DNA from: an uncultured Lachnospiraceae bacterium
Lineage (GTDB): Bacteria; Bacillota; Clostridia; Lachnospirales; Lachnospiraceae
Direction of reading: 5' to 3'
Assembly: GCA_934408585.1 (NCBI GenBank)
Contig: CAKRVA010000002.1
Span: 248,001-312,000, forward strand
DNA length: 64,000 nt
The notes under the pieces are model-generated. The model had not been told where the DNA came from. It saw nothing but the letters and a program-made list of their open reading frames with translations, and ran no database searches. Shown one piece after another: positions 27,525 through 36,151 of this stretch (positions within the stretch are counted from its first letter, which is position 1; every line of letters begins with the position of its first letter). The position numbers and the translations under genes are program-made.

Positions 27525-29351
27525 TTAGATATCGAGTGTAAACTCCTTTTTCTCAAATAATGCTTCAAACTCTTCTCTTCCAATCTTTTCCTTTTCGAGA
27601 AGAAGTTCCGCACAACGGTTCAAAACATCCATATGATCTGTAATAATTGCTTTTGCTTTGCGATAACAGTCATCAATAATCTCTTTTACTTCGGTGTCAA
27701 TTTCACCTGCTACAAGTTCACTATAACTCTTTGCATGTGCCAAATCCCTGCCAATAAAGACTTCATTATCGTCATTTTCATAATTAATCATACCAAGTTT
27801 GGAAGACATACCGTAACGGGTAACCATATCCCGTGCGTATTTCGTTGCTTTCTGAATATCACTGGATGCTCCTGTTGTAATATCATCAAAAACAATTTCT
27901 TCTGCGATTCTGCCGCCTAAGGAAACCATAATTTCCTGTAATATTTTACCTCTTGTGAGGAACATTTCATCCTTCTCAGGAAGCGGCATGGTATAACCTG
28001 CTGCACCAATACCTGTTGGAATAATCGAAATCATATGAACAGGGTCAACATCCGGCAATACATGGAACAAAATTGCATGGCCGGCTTCATGGAATGCAGT
28101 AATTTTCTTTTCTTTATCTGAAATAATACGGCTCTTTTTCTCTACACCAAGTCCGACTTTAATAAATGCCTTTTTGATATCTCTCTGTGTTATAAACGCC
28201 CGGTCTTCTTTTGCAGCAATAATGGACGCTTCATTCAAAAGATTTTCCAGGTCGGCACCTGTAAAGCCTGCAGTTGTCTGTGCAATCTCTTTTAAATCAA
28301 CATCTTCGCCTAATGGCTTGTTCTTGGCATGTACTTTGAGAATTTCCTCTCTGCCTCCAACGTCTGGACGATTTACACTGACCTTACGGTCAAATCTTCC
28401 CGGACGGAGAATTGCCGGGTCAAGGATATCTACACGGTTGGTTGCCGCCATAACAATAATTCCTTCATTAACACCAAATCCATCCATTTCAACCAGAAGC
28501 TGATTCAATGTCTGCTCTCTTTCGTCATGACCGCCACCCATTCCGGTTCCACGGCGTCTTGCGACTGCGTCAATCTCATCAATAAATACAATACACGGAG
28601 CATGGTGCTTTGCTTCTTCAAACAAGTCACGGACACGGGATGCACCAACACCAACAAACATTTCTACAAAATCAGAACCGGAGATGCTGAAAAACGGAAC
28701 ACCTGCTTCTCCTGCAATTGCTTTTGCCAACAGTGTTTTACCGGTACCGGGTGCACCTTCCAATAAAACACCCTTTGGAATTCTTGCACCAACCTTTGTA
28801 AATTTGGCAGGTTCCTTTAAAAATTCTACAATTTCTTCCAATTCTTCTTTTTCTTCTTTTAGTCCGGCTACTTCATTTAAGGTGATTTTTCCATCGCCCA
28901 TAGACATTTTGGCACGACTCTTTCCAAAATTCATCATTTTGCTGTTCGTACCACTGCTTTGGCCATTCATAATCATAAAGAAAACAAAGAACAGCACAAG
29001 TGCAATCAGCATTGGAAGGACGCTTGTCATAAACCAGCTTTCTTCCTGAACCTTTTCCACATAAGCGTCAACATTAAATGAAATCAAAAGCTCCTCAATT
29101 TCACTTACATCTGTAACATACAATGTTTTTTTCAAGCCATTGTTCAATGCAACCGTTACTTCACCGGTCGGAGTCTGTCTGCTTGGCTGTATATCTGCTC
29201 CCAGCACATTTCCGGCCTGCAAATCTTCCATTAATTCTCCACGGGTATACTCTATCCGATTATTGTCCATAAAGCTTGGAATAATCAGTAACGCCAACAA
29301 AAACAGCATCACAACAAAATATACACCTAAACCTCTACTTTTTTTATTCAC
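27525..29351 (-). CDS. ftsH: ATP-dependent zinc metalloprotease FtsH
   Basis: A 608-residue membrane AAA+ protease that degrades misassembled membrane proteins and regulators. Two membrane helices (about residues 7-25 and 108-128) flank a short extracytoplasmic domain. The AAA module has Walker A GAPGTGKTLLAK near 200, Walker B IVFIDEID, and the second region of homology NRVDILDPAILRPGRFDR. The protease domain carries HEAGH near 423 and a downstream Asp ligand. The start is a GTG with AGGAAAGGAAA upstream. It ends the hup-to-ftsH gene block conserved in Firmicutes. Confidence 0.97.
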   Translation of the reverse strand: MNKKSRGLGVYFVVMLFLLALLIIPSFMDNNRIEYTRGELMEDLQAGNVLGADIQPSRQTPTGEVTVALNNGLKKTLYVTDVSEIEELLISFNVDAYVEKVQEESWFMTSVLPMLIALVLFFVFFMIMNGQSSGTNSKMMNFGKSRAKMSMGDGKITLNEVAGLKEEKEELEEIVEFLKEPAKFTKVGARIPKGVLLEGAPGTGKTLLAKAIAGEAGVPFFSISGSDFVEMFVGVGASRVRDLFEEAKHHAPCIVFIDEIDAVARRRGTGMGGGHDEREQTLNQLLVEMDGFGVNEGIIVMAATNRVDILDPAILRPGRFDRKVSVNRPDVGGREEILKVHAKNKPLGEDVDLKEIAQTTAGFTGADLENLLNEASIIAAKEDRAFITQRDIKKAFIKVGLGVEKKSRIISDKEKKITAFHEAGHAILFHVLPDVDPVHMISIIPTGIGAAGYTMPLPEKDEMFLTRGKILQEIMVSLGGRIAEEIVFDDITTGASSDIQKATKYARDMVTRYGMSSKLGMINYENDDNEVFIGRDLAHAKSYSELVAGEIDTEVKEIIDDCYRKAKAIITDHMDVLNRCAELLLEKEKIGREEFEALFEKKEFTLDI

Positions 29352-29391
29352 GTTATTTTTAATTTCCTTTCCTGCTTCTTAATACGACCGA

Positions 29392-29916
29392 CTAATTCAA
29401 TTCAACAACACCAATATAAGGAAGATTACGATATCTCTGGTCAAAATCCAATCCATATCCTACGACAAACTCATCCGGTATTTCAAAACCGGTATAGTCT
29501 ACGTTAACATCTACGACTCTTCTCTCCGGCTTATCCAATAACGTACAAAGACGTACGCTTGACGGTCCTCTGTCCTTTAACATTTCAAGCAAGTAGCTTA
29601 AAGTACGTCCGGAATCTACAATATCTTCCACAACGATGACATTCTTATCCTTCAAAGGTTCATCCAAATCTTTTACAATCCGAACAACACCGCTGGATTT
29701 TGTTTCACTACCGTAACTGGATACCGACATAAAATCCATAGTTACCGGAACGGTGATTCTTTTTGCAAGTTCACACATGAAAAAGCATCCACCTTTTAAT
29801 ACACAAACAAGATGAACTGTTTTTCCTGCATAATCCTTACTAATCTGTTCTCCAATAATACGGATTTTTTCATCTACTTCTTTTTCCGTCAGTAATACAC
29901 TTACTTTTTCAGCCAT
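29392..29916 (-). CDS. hpt: Hypoxanthine phosphoribosyltransferase
   Basis: 174 residues, purine salvage: converts hypoxanthine (and guanine) plus PRPP to IMP/GMP. The PRPP-binding motif is VVVEDIVDSGRTL near residues 94-106, and the flexible-loop and base-binding segments VSSYG and DEFVVGYGLDF are present. It overlaps the end of tilS by 8 bp with AAAGGAG inside tilS. The tilS-hpt-ftsH order is conserved across Firmicutes. Confidence 0.95.
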   Translation of the reverse strand: MAEKVSVLLTEKEVDEKIRIIGEQISKDYAGKTVHLVCVLKGGCFFMCELAKRITVPVTMDFMSVSSYGSETKSSGVVRIVKDLDEPLKDKNVIVVEDIVDSGRTLSYLLEMLKDRGPSSVRLCTLLDKPERRVVDVNVDYTGFEIPDEFVVGYGLDFDQRYRNLPYIGVVELN

Positions 29917-31351
29917 GGCTATGACTCCTTTCTCTCTCCATACTTCTCTCTTCTTTATTCTCTTTTGTATGTATGCTTACCTGTAGAACATTCCGGGTCT
30001 GTTCACTGATTTTATAATATTCACTGATTCTAAAGCCCGGAATCCATAGAATATGATTATTCTCGGCTAATACATAAATAGAACTTCTTTCCTGCTTTGG
30101 AATTTTCCGGTCAATAAAATAATCCTGTAAGGATTTACGTCCCATTTTTGAATTAATCGTCAAATAATCGCCTGGTTCCTTTGTTCTCAGGAACAAAGAC
30201 GTTGTTATTTTATCATAATCAAAGCATTTCGTATATGTTTTTTGCTCAATAAATTCAGATTTTACATAAGGAAACACTTCAAATTTCATGGTTCCCAACG
30301 CAGGTACGTCAATTGTCGAAGGAATTTCTACCGGAATACGGGAAAACGCCTTATCACTGGCTTCCTTTTGTTGTCCCTTTTGTAGAATTCCCGTTTCGTA
30401 CTGCTTATAAACAAAAACGTCATAAGGAAGTGATAATTCCTTGGAACCGCCTGTCTGAAACAACTTCAAAGCTCCACGTACATGTGCTTCGGTAATGTCC
30501 TTTTTGCATTCTGCAATACAATAAATACTATACAGAATAACTCTACACTGTATATATTCATCCTCTTTTTGTAATTCATCAAGATGTATTACCATTCGAT
30601 GGGGCTGCTGGATTTCCTCACAGCATCGGTGTACCGCCCTTTTCGTGACTTCTGCAATATAATCTTCTGCCTGCTCCAATTGTCTGGCAGCACGGTTCAT
30701 ATTTGAAACAGCTCCCTGTACAATATGCTCCTCTGCATAAGTAAGAATATGATGGCGAATACGATTTCTTGTATATTCATCCTCAAAATTTGTTAAATCG
30801 GTACAGTAGGAAATCTGTTTCCTTTGAAGCCAACCCTCGATTTCTCTTCGTTCTATTCCAAGTAACGGTCTTATAATATTTCCCTGAACCGGTCGAATAC
30901 CACACGCCCCGGTAAGTCCGGTTCCACGACACAAATGAAAAAGCATGGTTTCTGCCCGGTCATTACTGTTGTGTGCGACCGCTATTTTTCCTTTACGGTC
31001 TCCGAGAACCCTTTGAAACTCCTCATACCGCACCTTTCGTCCCATTTCTTCTTCCGACATCTGATGTTCCTTTGCCATTGCTTTGATATCTACGGAAATA
31101 AGATGAAAAGGAATTCCTCTGGCTTCACACATCTCTCTGACAAAGTCAGCGTCCGCAAATGCTTCTTTCCGAATTCCATGGTTAATATGAACAACTTCTA
31201 TCGAAAACGGATACCACTTTCTTTTTTGAATTTCTTCCAACACAAGCAGGAGGCAAACGGAATCTGCGCCTCCTGAAATACCGGCAACCACAACGTCACC
31301 GGAGTCTATCATTTTATACTCCTGTATATCTCTGAATACTTTCTTTACCAT
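29909..31351 (-). CDS. tilS: tRNA(Ile)-lysidine synthase
   Basis: Modifies C34 of tRNA-Ile(CAU) to lysidine, which is essential for AUA decoding. The 480 residues hold an N-terminal PP-loop ATP pyrophosphatase domain with SGGADSVCLL near 26-35, followed by VHINHGIR and NDRAETMLFHLCRGTG, and the C-terminal substrate domains of the long TilS form ending near LRTKEPGDYLTI. No clear ribosome binding site precedes the ATG, which lies 22 nt after the spoIIE-like stop codon, so translation may rely on coupling. Confidence 0.95.
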   Translation of the reverse strand: MVKKVFRDIQEYKMIDSGDVVVAGISGGADSVCLLLVLEEIQKRKWYPFSIEVVHINHGIRKEAFADADFVREMCEARGIPFHLISVDIKAMAKEHQMSEEEMGRKVRYEEFQRVLGDRKGKIAVAHNSNDRAETMLFHLCRGTGLTGACGIRPVQGNIIRPLLGIERREIEGWLQRKQISYCTDLTNFEDEYTRNRIRHHILTYAEEHIVQGAVSNMNRAARQLEQAEDYIAEVTKRAVHRCCEEIQQPHRMVIHLDELQKEDEYIQCRVILYSIYCIAECKKDITEAHVRGALKLFQTGGSKELSLPYDVFVYKQYETGILQKGQQKEASDKAFSRIPVEIPSTIDVPALGTMKFEVFPYVKSEFIEQKTYTKCFDYDKITTSLFLRTKEPGDYLTINSKMGRKSLQDYFIDRKIPKQERSSIYVLAENNHILWIPGFRISEYYKISEQTRNVLQVSIHTKENKEERSMERERSHSHG

Positions 31352-31373
31352 ACATTAAATATAAAATATTTTT

Positions 31374-32585
31374 TTAAAAATTGGAAGTCCTTTCCCATAC
31401 TCCGACTACCAGCACCGTCATATCATCCCGGATATGCCCCCGGCACTGATGAATGCAAAAGCGTAAAATTGCGTTTGCAATCTCTCCCGGATTTTCCATA
31501 GCAAGGTCGCCAATATACTCCGAAAGCATGTCCTCTCCAATTCCCTGGGATAAAGCATCTAAAATTCCATCTGAGACCATGATAATATAATCCCCGTCCA
31601 TCAATGTTCTTCCGATACTTTCTATATCCGGTTTCTGAAACACCCCAAGCGGAAGATTCCCTGAAGAAATCCGTTCCACCAAATGTTGTCTTTTAATATA
31701 AGAGCAGGCACTTCCAACTTTCACAAAATGGCAGTTTCCACTAAACAAATCCAGACTACAGACATCCAGCGTTGACATATTTGCATTCTCGCCAACGGTG
31801 AGCAGCGTATTATTAATCATCTGAATCGCCATATCCATCTGGAATCCAGCTTCCAAAAACTTTTGAATCAATTCAACTACCATGGTACTGTCCGCACATG
31901 CTTTATCCCCGGAACCCATACCATCGGATAATACTACGGTAAGATTTCCTGTTTCTTTTTCAAAAAAGCTATAATTATCCCCGGAAATCTGCTCTGTTTC
32001 CTTTACGGCTTTTGCTACGCCGGTAAGGGTATGAAATACCGACTCCTCGACATAATACAGTGTTTCCCACTTTTCTGACAGGAAAAAATTATTACTTTGA
32101 CCATTCTTTAAATGAATTCCCAAAAGAACGGACAGCAAGTCCCCTATTTCATCTACGGTCAGTGTATTTTTCCCTTTACTGCGCAAAACGGCTGATACTT
32201 CCAGCCTTCCATTTTCGTTTTCAATCAGATATAAATTTTTTATTTCTATCTCAATTTCTTTTAATGCATGTGCTATCTGTCGGAATCTCCGTGCGCTCAT
32301 TGGAACACATCGTCTATTTTCTTCTGCCAGTTCCGTCATGATTTTTGCCATTTCATGAAGCTGATCCACCATAAGGTTTTTGTTTTCTGATAATCTTTTC
32401 TGCCAAAATAAGTCCTTTCGATCTTCGTCCTTTCCAATTGGTAATTTATCTTCTTCACTATCCGTACCTTCCAGATTTAATGCCAGTTCTCTGATGGAAT
32501 CTGCATAAGTCAGCAATCTTCTCCTTCCATAGTCAGGTAAAATGCTGGCAAACGGTTCTTTTTCAATATCTGACTGCTTTTTCAC
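31374..32585 (-). CDS. SpoIIE-type PP2C phosphatase lacking the membrane domain
   Basis: 403 residues that match only the cytoplasmic half of the sporulation phosphatase SpoIIE. The C-terminal PP2C domain is complete (VVLSDGMGSGDKA, YIIMVSDGILDA, IRDDMTVLVVG), so it should be active. About 190 residues of helical linker precede it. The ten-helix membrane domain of full-length SpoIIE (about 800 residues) is absent. The GTG start has only a purine-rich AAGGAAAGGCGGA site, and the frame upstream closes at a TAG with no other start. A divIC terminator separates it from the upstream genes. Its place between divIC and tilS is the normal spoIIE locus. Confidence 0.85.
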   Translation of the reverse strand: MKKQSDIEKEPFASILPDYGRRRLLTYADSIRELALNLEGTDSEEDKLPIGKDEDRKDLFWQKRLSENKNLMVDQLHEMAKIMTELAEENRRCVPMSARRFRQIAHALKEIEIEIKNLYLIENENGRLEVSAVLRSKGKNTLTVDEIGDLLSVLLGIHLKNGQSNNFFLSEKWETLYYVEESVFHTLTGVAKAVKETEQISGDNYSFFEKETGNLTVVLSDGMGSGDKACADSTMVVELIQKFLEAGFQMDMAIQMINNTLLTVGENANMSTLDVCSLDLFSGNCHFVKVGSACSYIKRQHLVERISSGNLPLGVFQKPDIESIGRTLMDGDYIIMVSDGILDALSQGIGEDMLSEYIGDLAMENPGEIANAILRFCIHQCRGHIRDDMTVLVVGVWERTSNF

Positions 32586-32734
32586 GTTTATTCCGCCTTT
32601 CCTTCCGGTTCTCTTCCTGATGGCCGCCCCATCAAGTCGTACCGACTATTATACATTTGGAAAAGTAAATAATTTGTCAAAAAAGCACCGCCATTTCCTT
32701 GTAGTTCCCGACAAAAAAATCATCTTCTAAACAA

Positions 32735-32783
32735 CATAAAAAGAGTTATCTACATTCTTTTATACCAGTTGTAGATAACTCTT
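32735..32783 (-). terminator. Terminator after divIC
   Basis: AGAGTTATCTACA pairs with TGTAGATAACTCT around a 16-nt loop and runs into TTTTTATG on the minus strand. The stem begins inside the divIC stop codon. Confidence 0.9.
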
Positions 32784-33087
32784 AGTTTTCATCTTTAAAC
32801 AGGATTTCTCCCTCATATACCAGACCAAGCTTGTCACGGGCAACCTCTTCAATATACTTTTTGGTCTGTGTATATTTCTCATATTCCTCTATTTCAACCG
32901 CACGCTCCTGCTCTGCTTCAATCTGCGCTGCCAATTCCGCTTCTTTCTTCGCATAATATGCTTTCTTATCAGACAACTCAACACTCTTAAATGCTACCAC
33001 TATAAGCATCATGATAAGCACTAAGGAAACAAGAAACATGCCGGCACGGTTTTGTCGTTTTTTCTTATATGCAACACGCCTGGCCAT
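32782..33087 (-). CDS. divIC: Septum formation protein DivIC/FtsB
   Basis: A 101-residue bitopic division protein. A basic N-terminus (MARRVAYKKKRQNR) is followed by one membrane helix (about 16-36) and an outside coiled coil (KKAYYAKKEAELAAQIEAE) ending in an ARDKLGLVYEGEILF segment, the typical DivIC/FtsB tail. It bridges FtsL and FtsQ in the divisome. I choose the ATG at 33087, 6 nt after AAGGGG; an upstream GTG has no such site. Confidence 0.93.
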   Translation of the reverse strand: MARRVAYKKKRQNRAGMFLVSLVLIMMLIVVAFKSVELSDKKAYYAKKEAELAAQIEAEQERAVEIEEYEKYTQTKKYIEEVARDKLGLVYEGEILFKDEN

Positions 33088-33100
33088 ATGATACCCCTTA

Positions 33101-33613
33101 TTACTTTTTTGCACCTTGCTTTTTTGTTTGTTTACATAATGTTATTTTAAGCAATTTTATGCAAACCGTCAACTTCTTTTTTACATACTTTTTATACCTT
33201 CCCGACCTCTTCAAAACACATTTGGAGGCTGGAAGTACAACATTTGTAGCTTTAAGTACAGGCTTCATACAATATGTTGTTATTTTATATAAAAAAGAAA
33301 AAAAAGTTTTCCAAATTGTTGACATAATATTTATATAAAAAGTACTAACTGACTTTTTATAGAGAAGCATTCCGAGAATTGCTCCCAAAATAGCAAACCA
33401 TCGCAATGTTCCATTATTTTCTTTTACCAGCAAGTAAAAAACACCTATTGCACAAAAAAACCAAAAAAAGAAGTCTTCTATGGAAACCCAAAAGTAGTTA
33501 TGTGGAATAACTCTTCTGAAAATAAGAAAACCGTCATAAACTAGTGTAATAAAAATTCCAATCAGGCAGGAGTGAAAGAAAAATGTAACTTCTGCATATA
33601 TTTCGGGACTCAT
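33101..33613 (-). CDS. yabQ: Sporulation membrane protein YabQ
   Basis: 170 residues. Four membrane helices lie in the first 95 residues, starting with VTFFFHSCLIGIFITLVYDGFLIFRR in two halves, and a basic Lys-rich tail follows. In Bacillus, YabQ localises to the forespore membrane and is needed for cortex formation. Its position between yabP and divIC (2 bp and 13 bp gaps) is the conserved order. Recognition rests on this order and the topology. Confidence 0.85.
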   Translation of the reverse strand: MSPEIYAEVTFFFHSCLIGIFITLVYDGFLIFRRVIPHNYFWVSIEDFFFWFFCAIGVFYLLVKENNGTLRWFAILGAILGMLLYKKSVSTFYINIMSTIWKTFFSFLYKITTYCMKPVLKATNVVLPASKCVLKRSGRYKKYVKKKLTVCIKLLKITLCKQTKKQGAKK

Positions 33614-33615
33614 AC

Positions 33616-33903
33616 TTACTTAAAAAGTCTTCCTAACAAAGATTCTGCCCGTTCTGTTTTCCCGCCTTGTTCAGAATAAGTAATGCTGTCAACTCTACCG
33701 TCAATATCAACCTCGCCTTTATCGAGCATAAGACGGTTTACATGAAGTTCTTTTCCCTTCATCATCAGCATTCCCTGGTCGGTTTCCAAAATGATTTCAT
33801 TTTCATCAAACGATAATACATCGCTTACGCCTGTCAGATTACACGACCGGCGATTATTTAATATTAATTTGTGAACTCTTTTATTAAGAGTTGTATCTTC
33901 CAT
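33616..33903 (-). CDS. yabP: Sporulation protein YabP
   Basis: 95 residues matching the YabP/YqfC family: HKLILNNRRSCNLTGVSDV near the N-terminus and a TDQGMLMMKGKELHVNRL core. It is a small soluble beta-rich protein of the mother-cell sporulation programme. It directly precedes yabQ. Its presence points to a spore-forming lineage, although expression or function cannot be judged here. Confidence 0.9.
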   Translation of the reverse strand: MEDTTLNKRVHKLILNNRRSCNLTGVSDVLSFDENEIILETDQGMLMMKGKELHVNRLMLDKGEVDIDGRVDSITYSEQGGKTERAESLLGRLFK

Positions 33904-33961
33904 TTTCCTGCTCCAGATAAATCTCTTAGAATAAATATATTAAGCGCAGGAAAAACATATG

Positions 33962-34201
33962 CTATAAATATTGAAACATCTCTTTTGCTTCTTCTTTTTT
34001 TACAACATCCTGTACGGAAAGGACTTCCACTTTAACCTCTTTATTTCCAAATGCAATCGTAATCGTATCACCTACTTTAACATTTGCAGATGCCTTTGCC
34101 GGTTTGTCATTAATCAGAACACGTCCTGCATCGCATGCTTCATTTGCGACTGTTCTACGTTTAATTAAACGTGATACTTTTAAGTATTTATCAAGTCTCA
34201 T
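33962..34201 (-). CDS. rqcP: S4-domain RNA-binding protein RqcP (YabO/Hsp15-like)
   Basis: 79 residues, one S4 RNA-binding domain: MRLDKYLKVSRLIKRRTVAN with the KRR patch, then GRVLINDKPAKASANVKVGD. In Firmicutes this protein works with RqcH on stalled 50S subunits to add alanine tails (ribosome quality control). I keep the family start MRLDK at the ATG at 34201; a GTG at 34207 has better spacing (5 nt) from GGAG, so a two-residue extension is possible. Confidence 0.9.
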   Translation of the reverse strand: MRLDKYLKVSRLIKRRTVANEACDAGRVLINDKPAKASANVKVGDTITIAFGNKEVKVEVLSVQDVVKKEEAKEMFQYL

Positions 34202-34231
34202 AATCACATCTTCTCCATTTTATTCTTTCAG

Positions 34232-34269
34232 ATAAAATAAAACGGAGTGTCGCAACAACGACACTCCGT
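34232..34269 (-). terminator. Terminator of hup
   Basis: ACGGAGTGTCG pairs perfectly with CGACACTCCGT around a 6-nt loop, followed on the minus strand by TTTTATTTTATC. It lies 19 bp after the hup stop codon and separates it from rqcP. Confidence 0.9.
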
Positions 34270-34288
34270 GCAAGATATCTTATCAATA

Positions 34289-34561
34289 TTAGTTAAGGAT
34301 ATCCTTTAAAGCCTTACCAGCTTTGAATTTAGGAGCCTTAGAAGCAGGAATCTTCATAGCCTTACCTGTCTGAGGATTTCTTCCTTCTCTTGCTGCTCTC
34401 TTGCTAACTTCGAATGTACCAAATCCAACTAACTGAACCTTTCCATCCTTCTTAAGTTCTGCTGCAACAGCATCTGTGAAAGCCTTTAAAGCCTTTTCTG
34501 CATCCTTTTTAGATAATCCAGCCTGTTCAGCCATAGCTGCAACTAATTCTGTTTTGTTCAT
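34289..34561 (-). CDS. hup: DNA-binding protein HU
   Basis: A 90-residue histone-like nucleoid protein. The HU/IHF signature GFGTFEVSKRAAREGRNPQTG lies across residues 46-66, with the DNA-contacting RNP loop. MNKTELVAAMAEQAGLSKKD is the typical helical start. GGAGGAAG precedes the ATG. Expressed alone, with its own terminator. Confidence 0.97.
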   Translation of the reverse strand: MNKTELVAAMAEQAGLSKKDAEKALKAFTDAVAAELKKDGKVQLVGFGTFEVSKRAAREGRNPQTGKAMKIPASKAPKFKAGKALKDILN

Positions 34562-34689
34562 CTGAACTTCCTCCTCTTAACATATGAGTGTTTTAGGTTT
34601 CTTTTGAAACGTCTATGATAGTTATATCGTTTTTGCTATTATTTGTCAAGGTAAATTTAAGAAAAAGGCGGATTTTTCAAGGTTTTCTT

Positions 34690-36078
34690 TCATTTTTGAG
34701 AAAGAGAATTTTCACTTACCGAGTTACCGCTTACGGTGTTACCACTCACCGTTTTTTTCGTATTTTTTTCATCTGGTAATGTGTTACCACTCACCGTAGA
34801 TTCATTCTCCGGCTCCAGGTCAGGGAACGAATAAACGAGGTCTTCGTCGTCCGACGATACTTCTATCGTATAGCTTCTTGTTTTATACCCTGCTTTTCTT
34901 AATGTAATAACGTGTGTTCCGGATGTCTTATCGTAAGTAACCGGTGCATAGCCCTTGAACAGATTATCCTCATACACTTCAACACCGGATGGTGCTTGTA
35001 CGGTAATGCTTCCTGATGATTTTTTATCAGATGCCCATGAAACATCATTTCCGGAAACCGTACTTGTCTCCTTAGTGAGGCTCATCTGTACGGTAAGCGG
35101 CTCTCCGTCTACCTCGAAGAACTTGCTGACCGTATCATAACCTGACGCACTGACCGTAATTTGATGAATTCCCAAAGGAAGCTTCAAAATATAGCTTTGG
35201 TCTATAATATGATCATCAATGGAAACAACTGCATCCGCCGGAGTAATGTCAAAAGCCACATTTCCACTTTCGGGAATCGGTTTCTCAATGTCCCCCAGGT
35301 CAATCTCGGTAATTTCATTTCTTGTTATCGTAATGTCCCGAAATTCCTCAAGTCCTGCTGCCGTAAGACGCACCTGATACGTTCCTTCCGGAACCGTAAG
35401 CAGCATGTCCTGTGCAATTTGCGAAATAACGGATTGTCCGACTTCAATCCAGCCTCCAACAAACAATTCTTCATTTTCAAGGTCCAGATATCCGTGTCCT
35501 TTTTCAATGGATATACTTTTTATTTCATGGCCTATTCCCTGAAAAGAAAGAACATCCTGGCTTACAATCTGATCCGGGGTAATTATCTCATTATCAGAAA
35601 AGACAAGCAGATTTTTATCGAGTTGATAAAGTTCCTGCCCAATCGTAACACTTCCTGCATTTATATCCAGTGTATATTTTTGAACATCCTGGTACTGAAA
35701 TGCCTCCGGAGAAATCTGTATAGAACCTACTTTTTCCAGTTCACTGTTATAGGCAATATTCATAATACTTCCTGCACATAACTGCTCCATGGACAGGGGT
35801 GCTCCGTACTGGTCCGTAATTGTTGTTGCACCATCATAAAAAAGAGTACGGTCCTCCTTCTTATCCATCATAAATACTTCTATCATTTGATTTTCTCTGT
35901 CCACGCCTTTAAAAACAACGGTCGCTGCAGAAACATAAATATCTACCGGTTCTTCCTGTCCATTTTCAAAAGCGCTTTCAAAAGTTGCCTCATGTGCGTG
36001 ACCAACCGTCTGACATCCCGTCAGTAAAAAACTTAATATCAAACAAAAAAACAGACTTTTCTTTTGTATTCTGTTCAT
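34690..36078 (-). CDS. PEGA-domain lipoprotein with VSGN-rich tail
   Basis: About 462 residues. The signal peptide ends at LLTGC (Cys near 21), so the protein is a membrane-anchored surface lipoprotein. Three PEGA-type beta modules follow: one around GTYQVRLTAAGLEEF, one around LPLGIHQITVSASGYDT, and one around SGTHVITLRKAGYKT. The C-terminal 50 residues are low-complexity with repeated TVSGN units. I choose the ATG at 36078 because it opens a proper signal peptide; the longer frame does not. PEGA domains are thought to bind surface polymers. It lies downstream of, and probably with, the CotS-like gene. Confidence 0.82.
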   Translation of the reverse strand: MNRIQKKSLFFCLILSFLLTGCQTVGHAHEATFESAFENGQEEPVDIYVSAATVVFKGVDRENQMIEVFMMDKKEDRTLFYDGATTITDQYGAPLSMEQLCAGSIMNIAYNSELEKVGSIQISPEAFQYQDVQKYTLDINAGSVTIGQELYQLDKNLLVFSDNEIITPDQIVSQDVLSFQGIGHEIKSISIEKGHGYLDLENEELFVGGWIEVGQSVISQIAQDMLLTVPEGTYQVRLTAAGLEEFRDITITRNEITEIDLGDIEKPIPESGNVAFDITPADAVVSIDDHIIDQSYILKLPLGIHQITVSASGYDTVSKFFEVDGEPLTVQMSLTKETSTVSGNDVSWASDKKSSGSITVQAPSGVEVYEDNLFKGYAPVTYDKTSGTHVITLRKAGYKTRSYTIEVSSDDEDLVYSFPDLEPENESTVSGNTLPDEKNTKKTVSGNTVSGNSVSENSLSQK

Positions 36079-36151
36079 GTATTCATCCCTTTTCACTTTG
36101 TACTCCTCAATTGATAAACATTTCCGATACAAGTATATCATGTCTCTTTTT

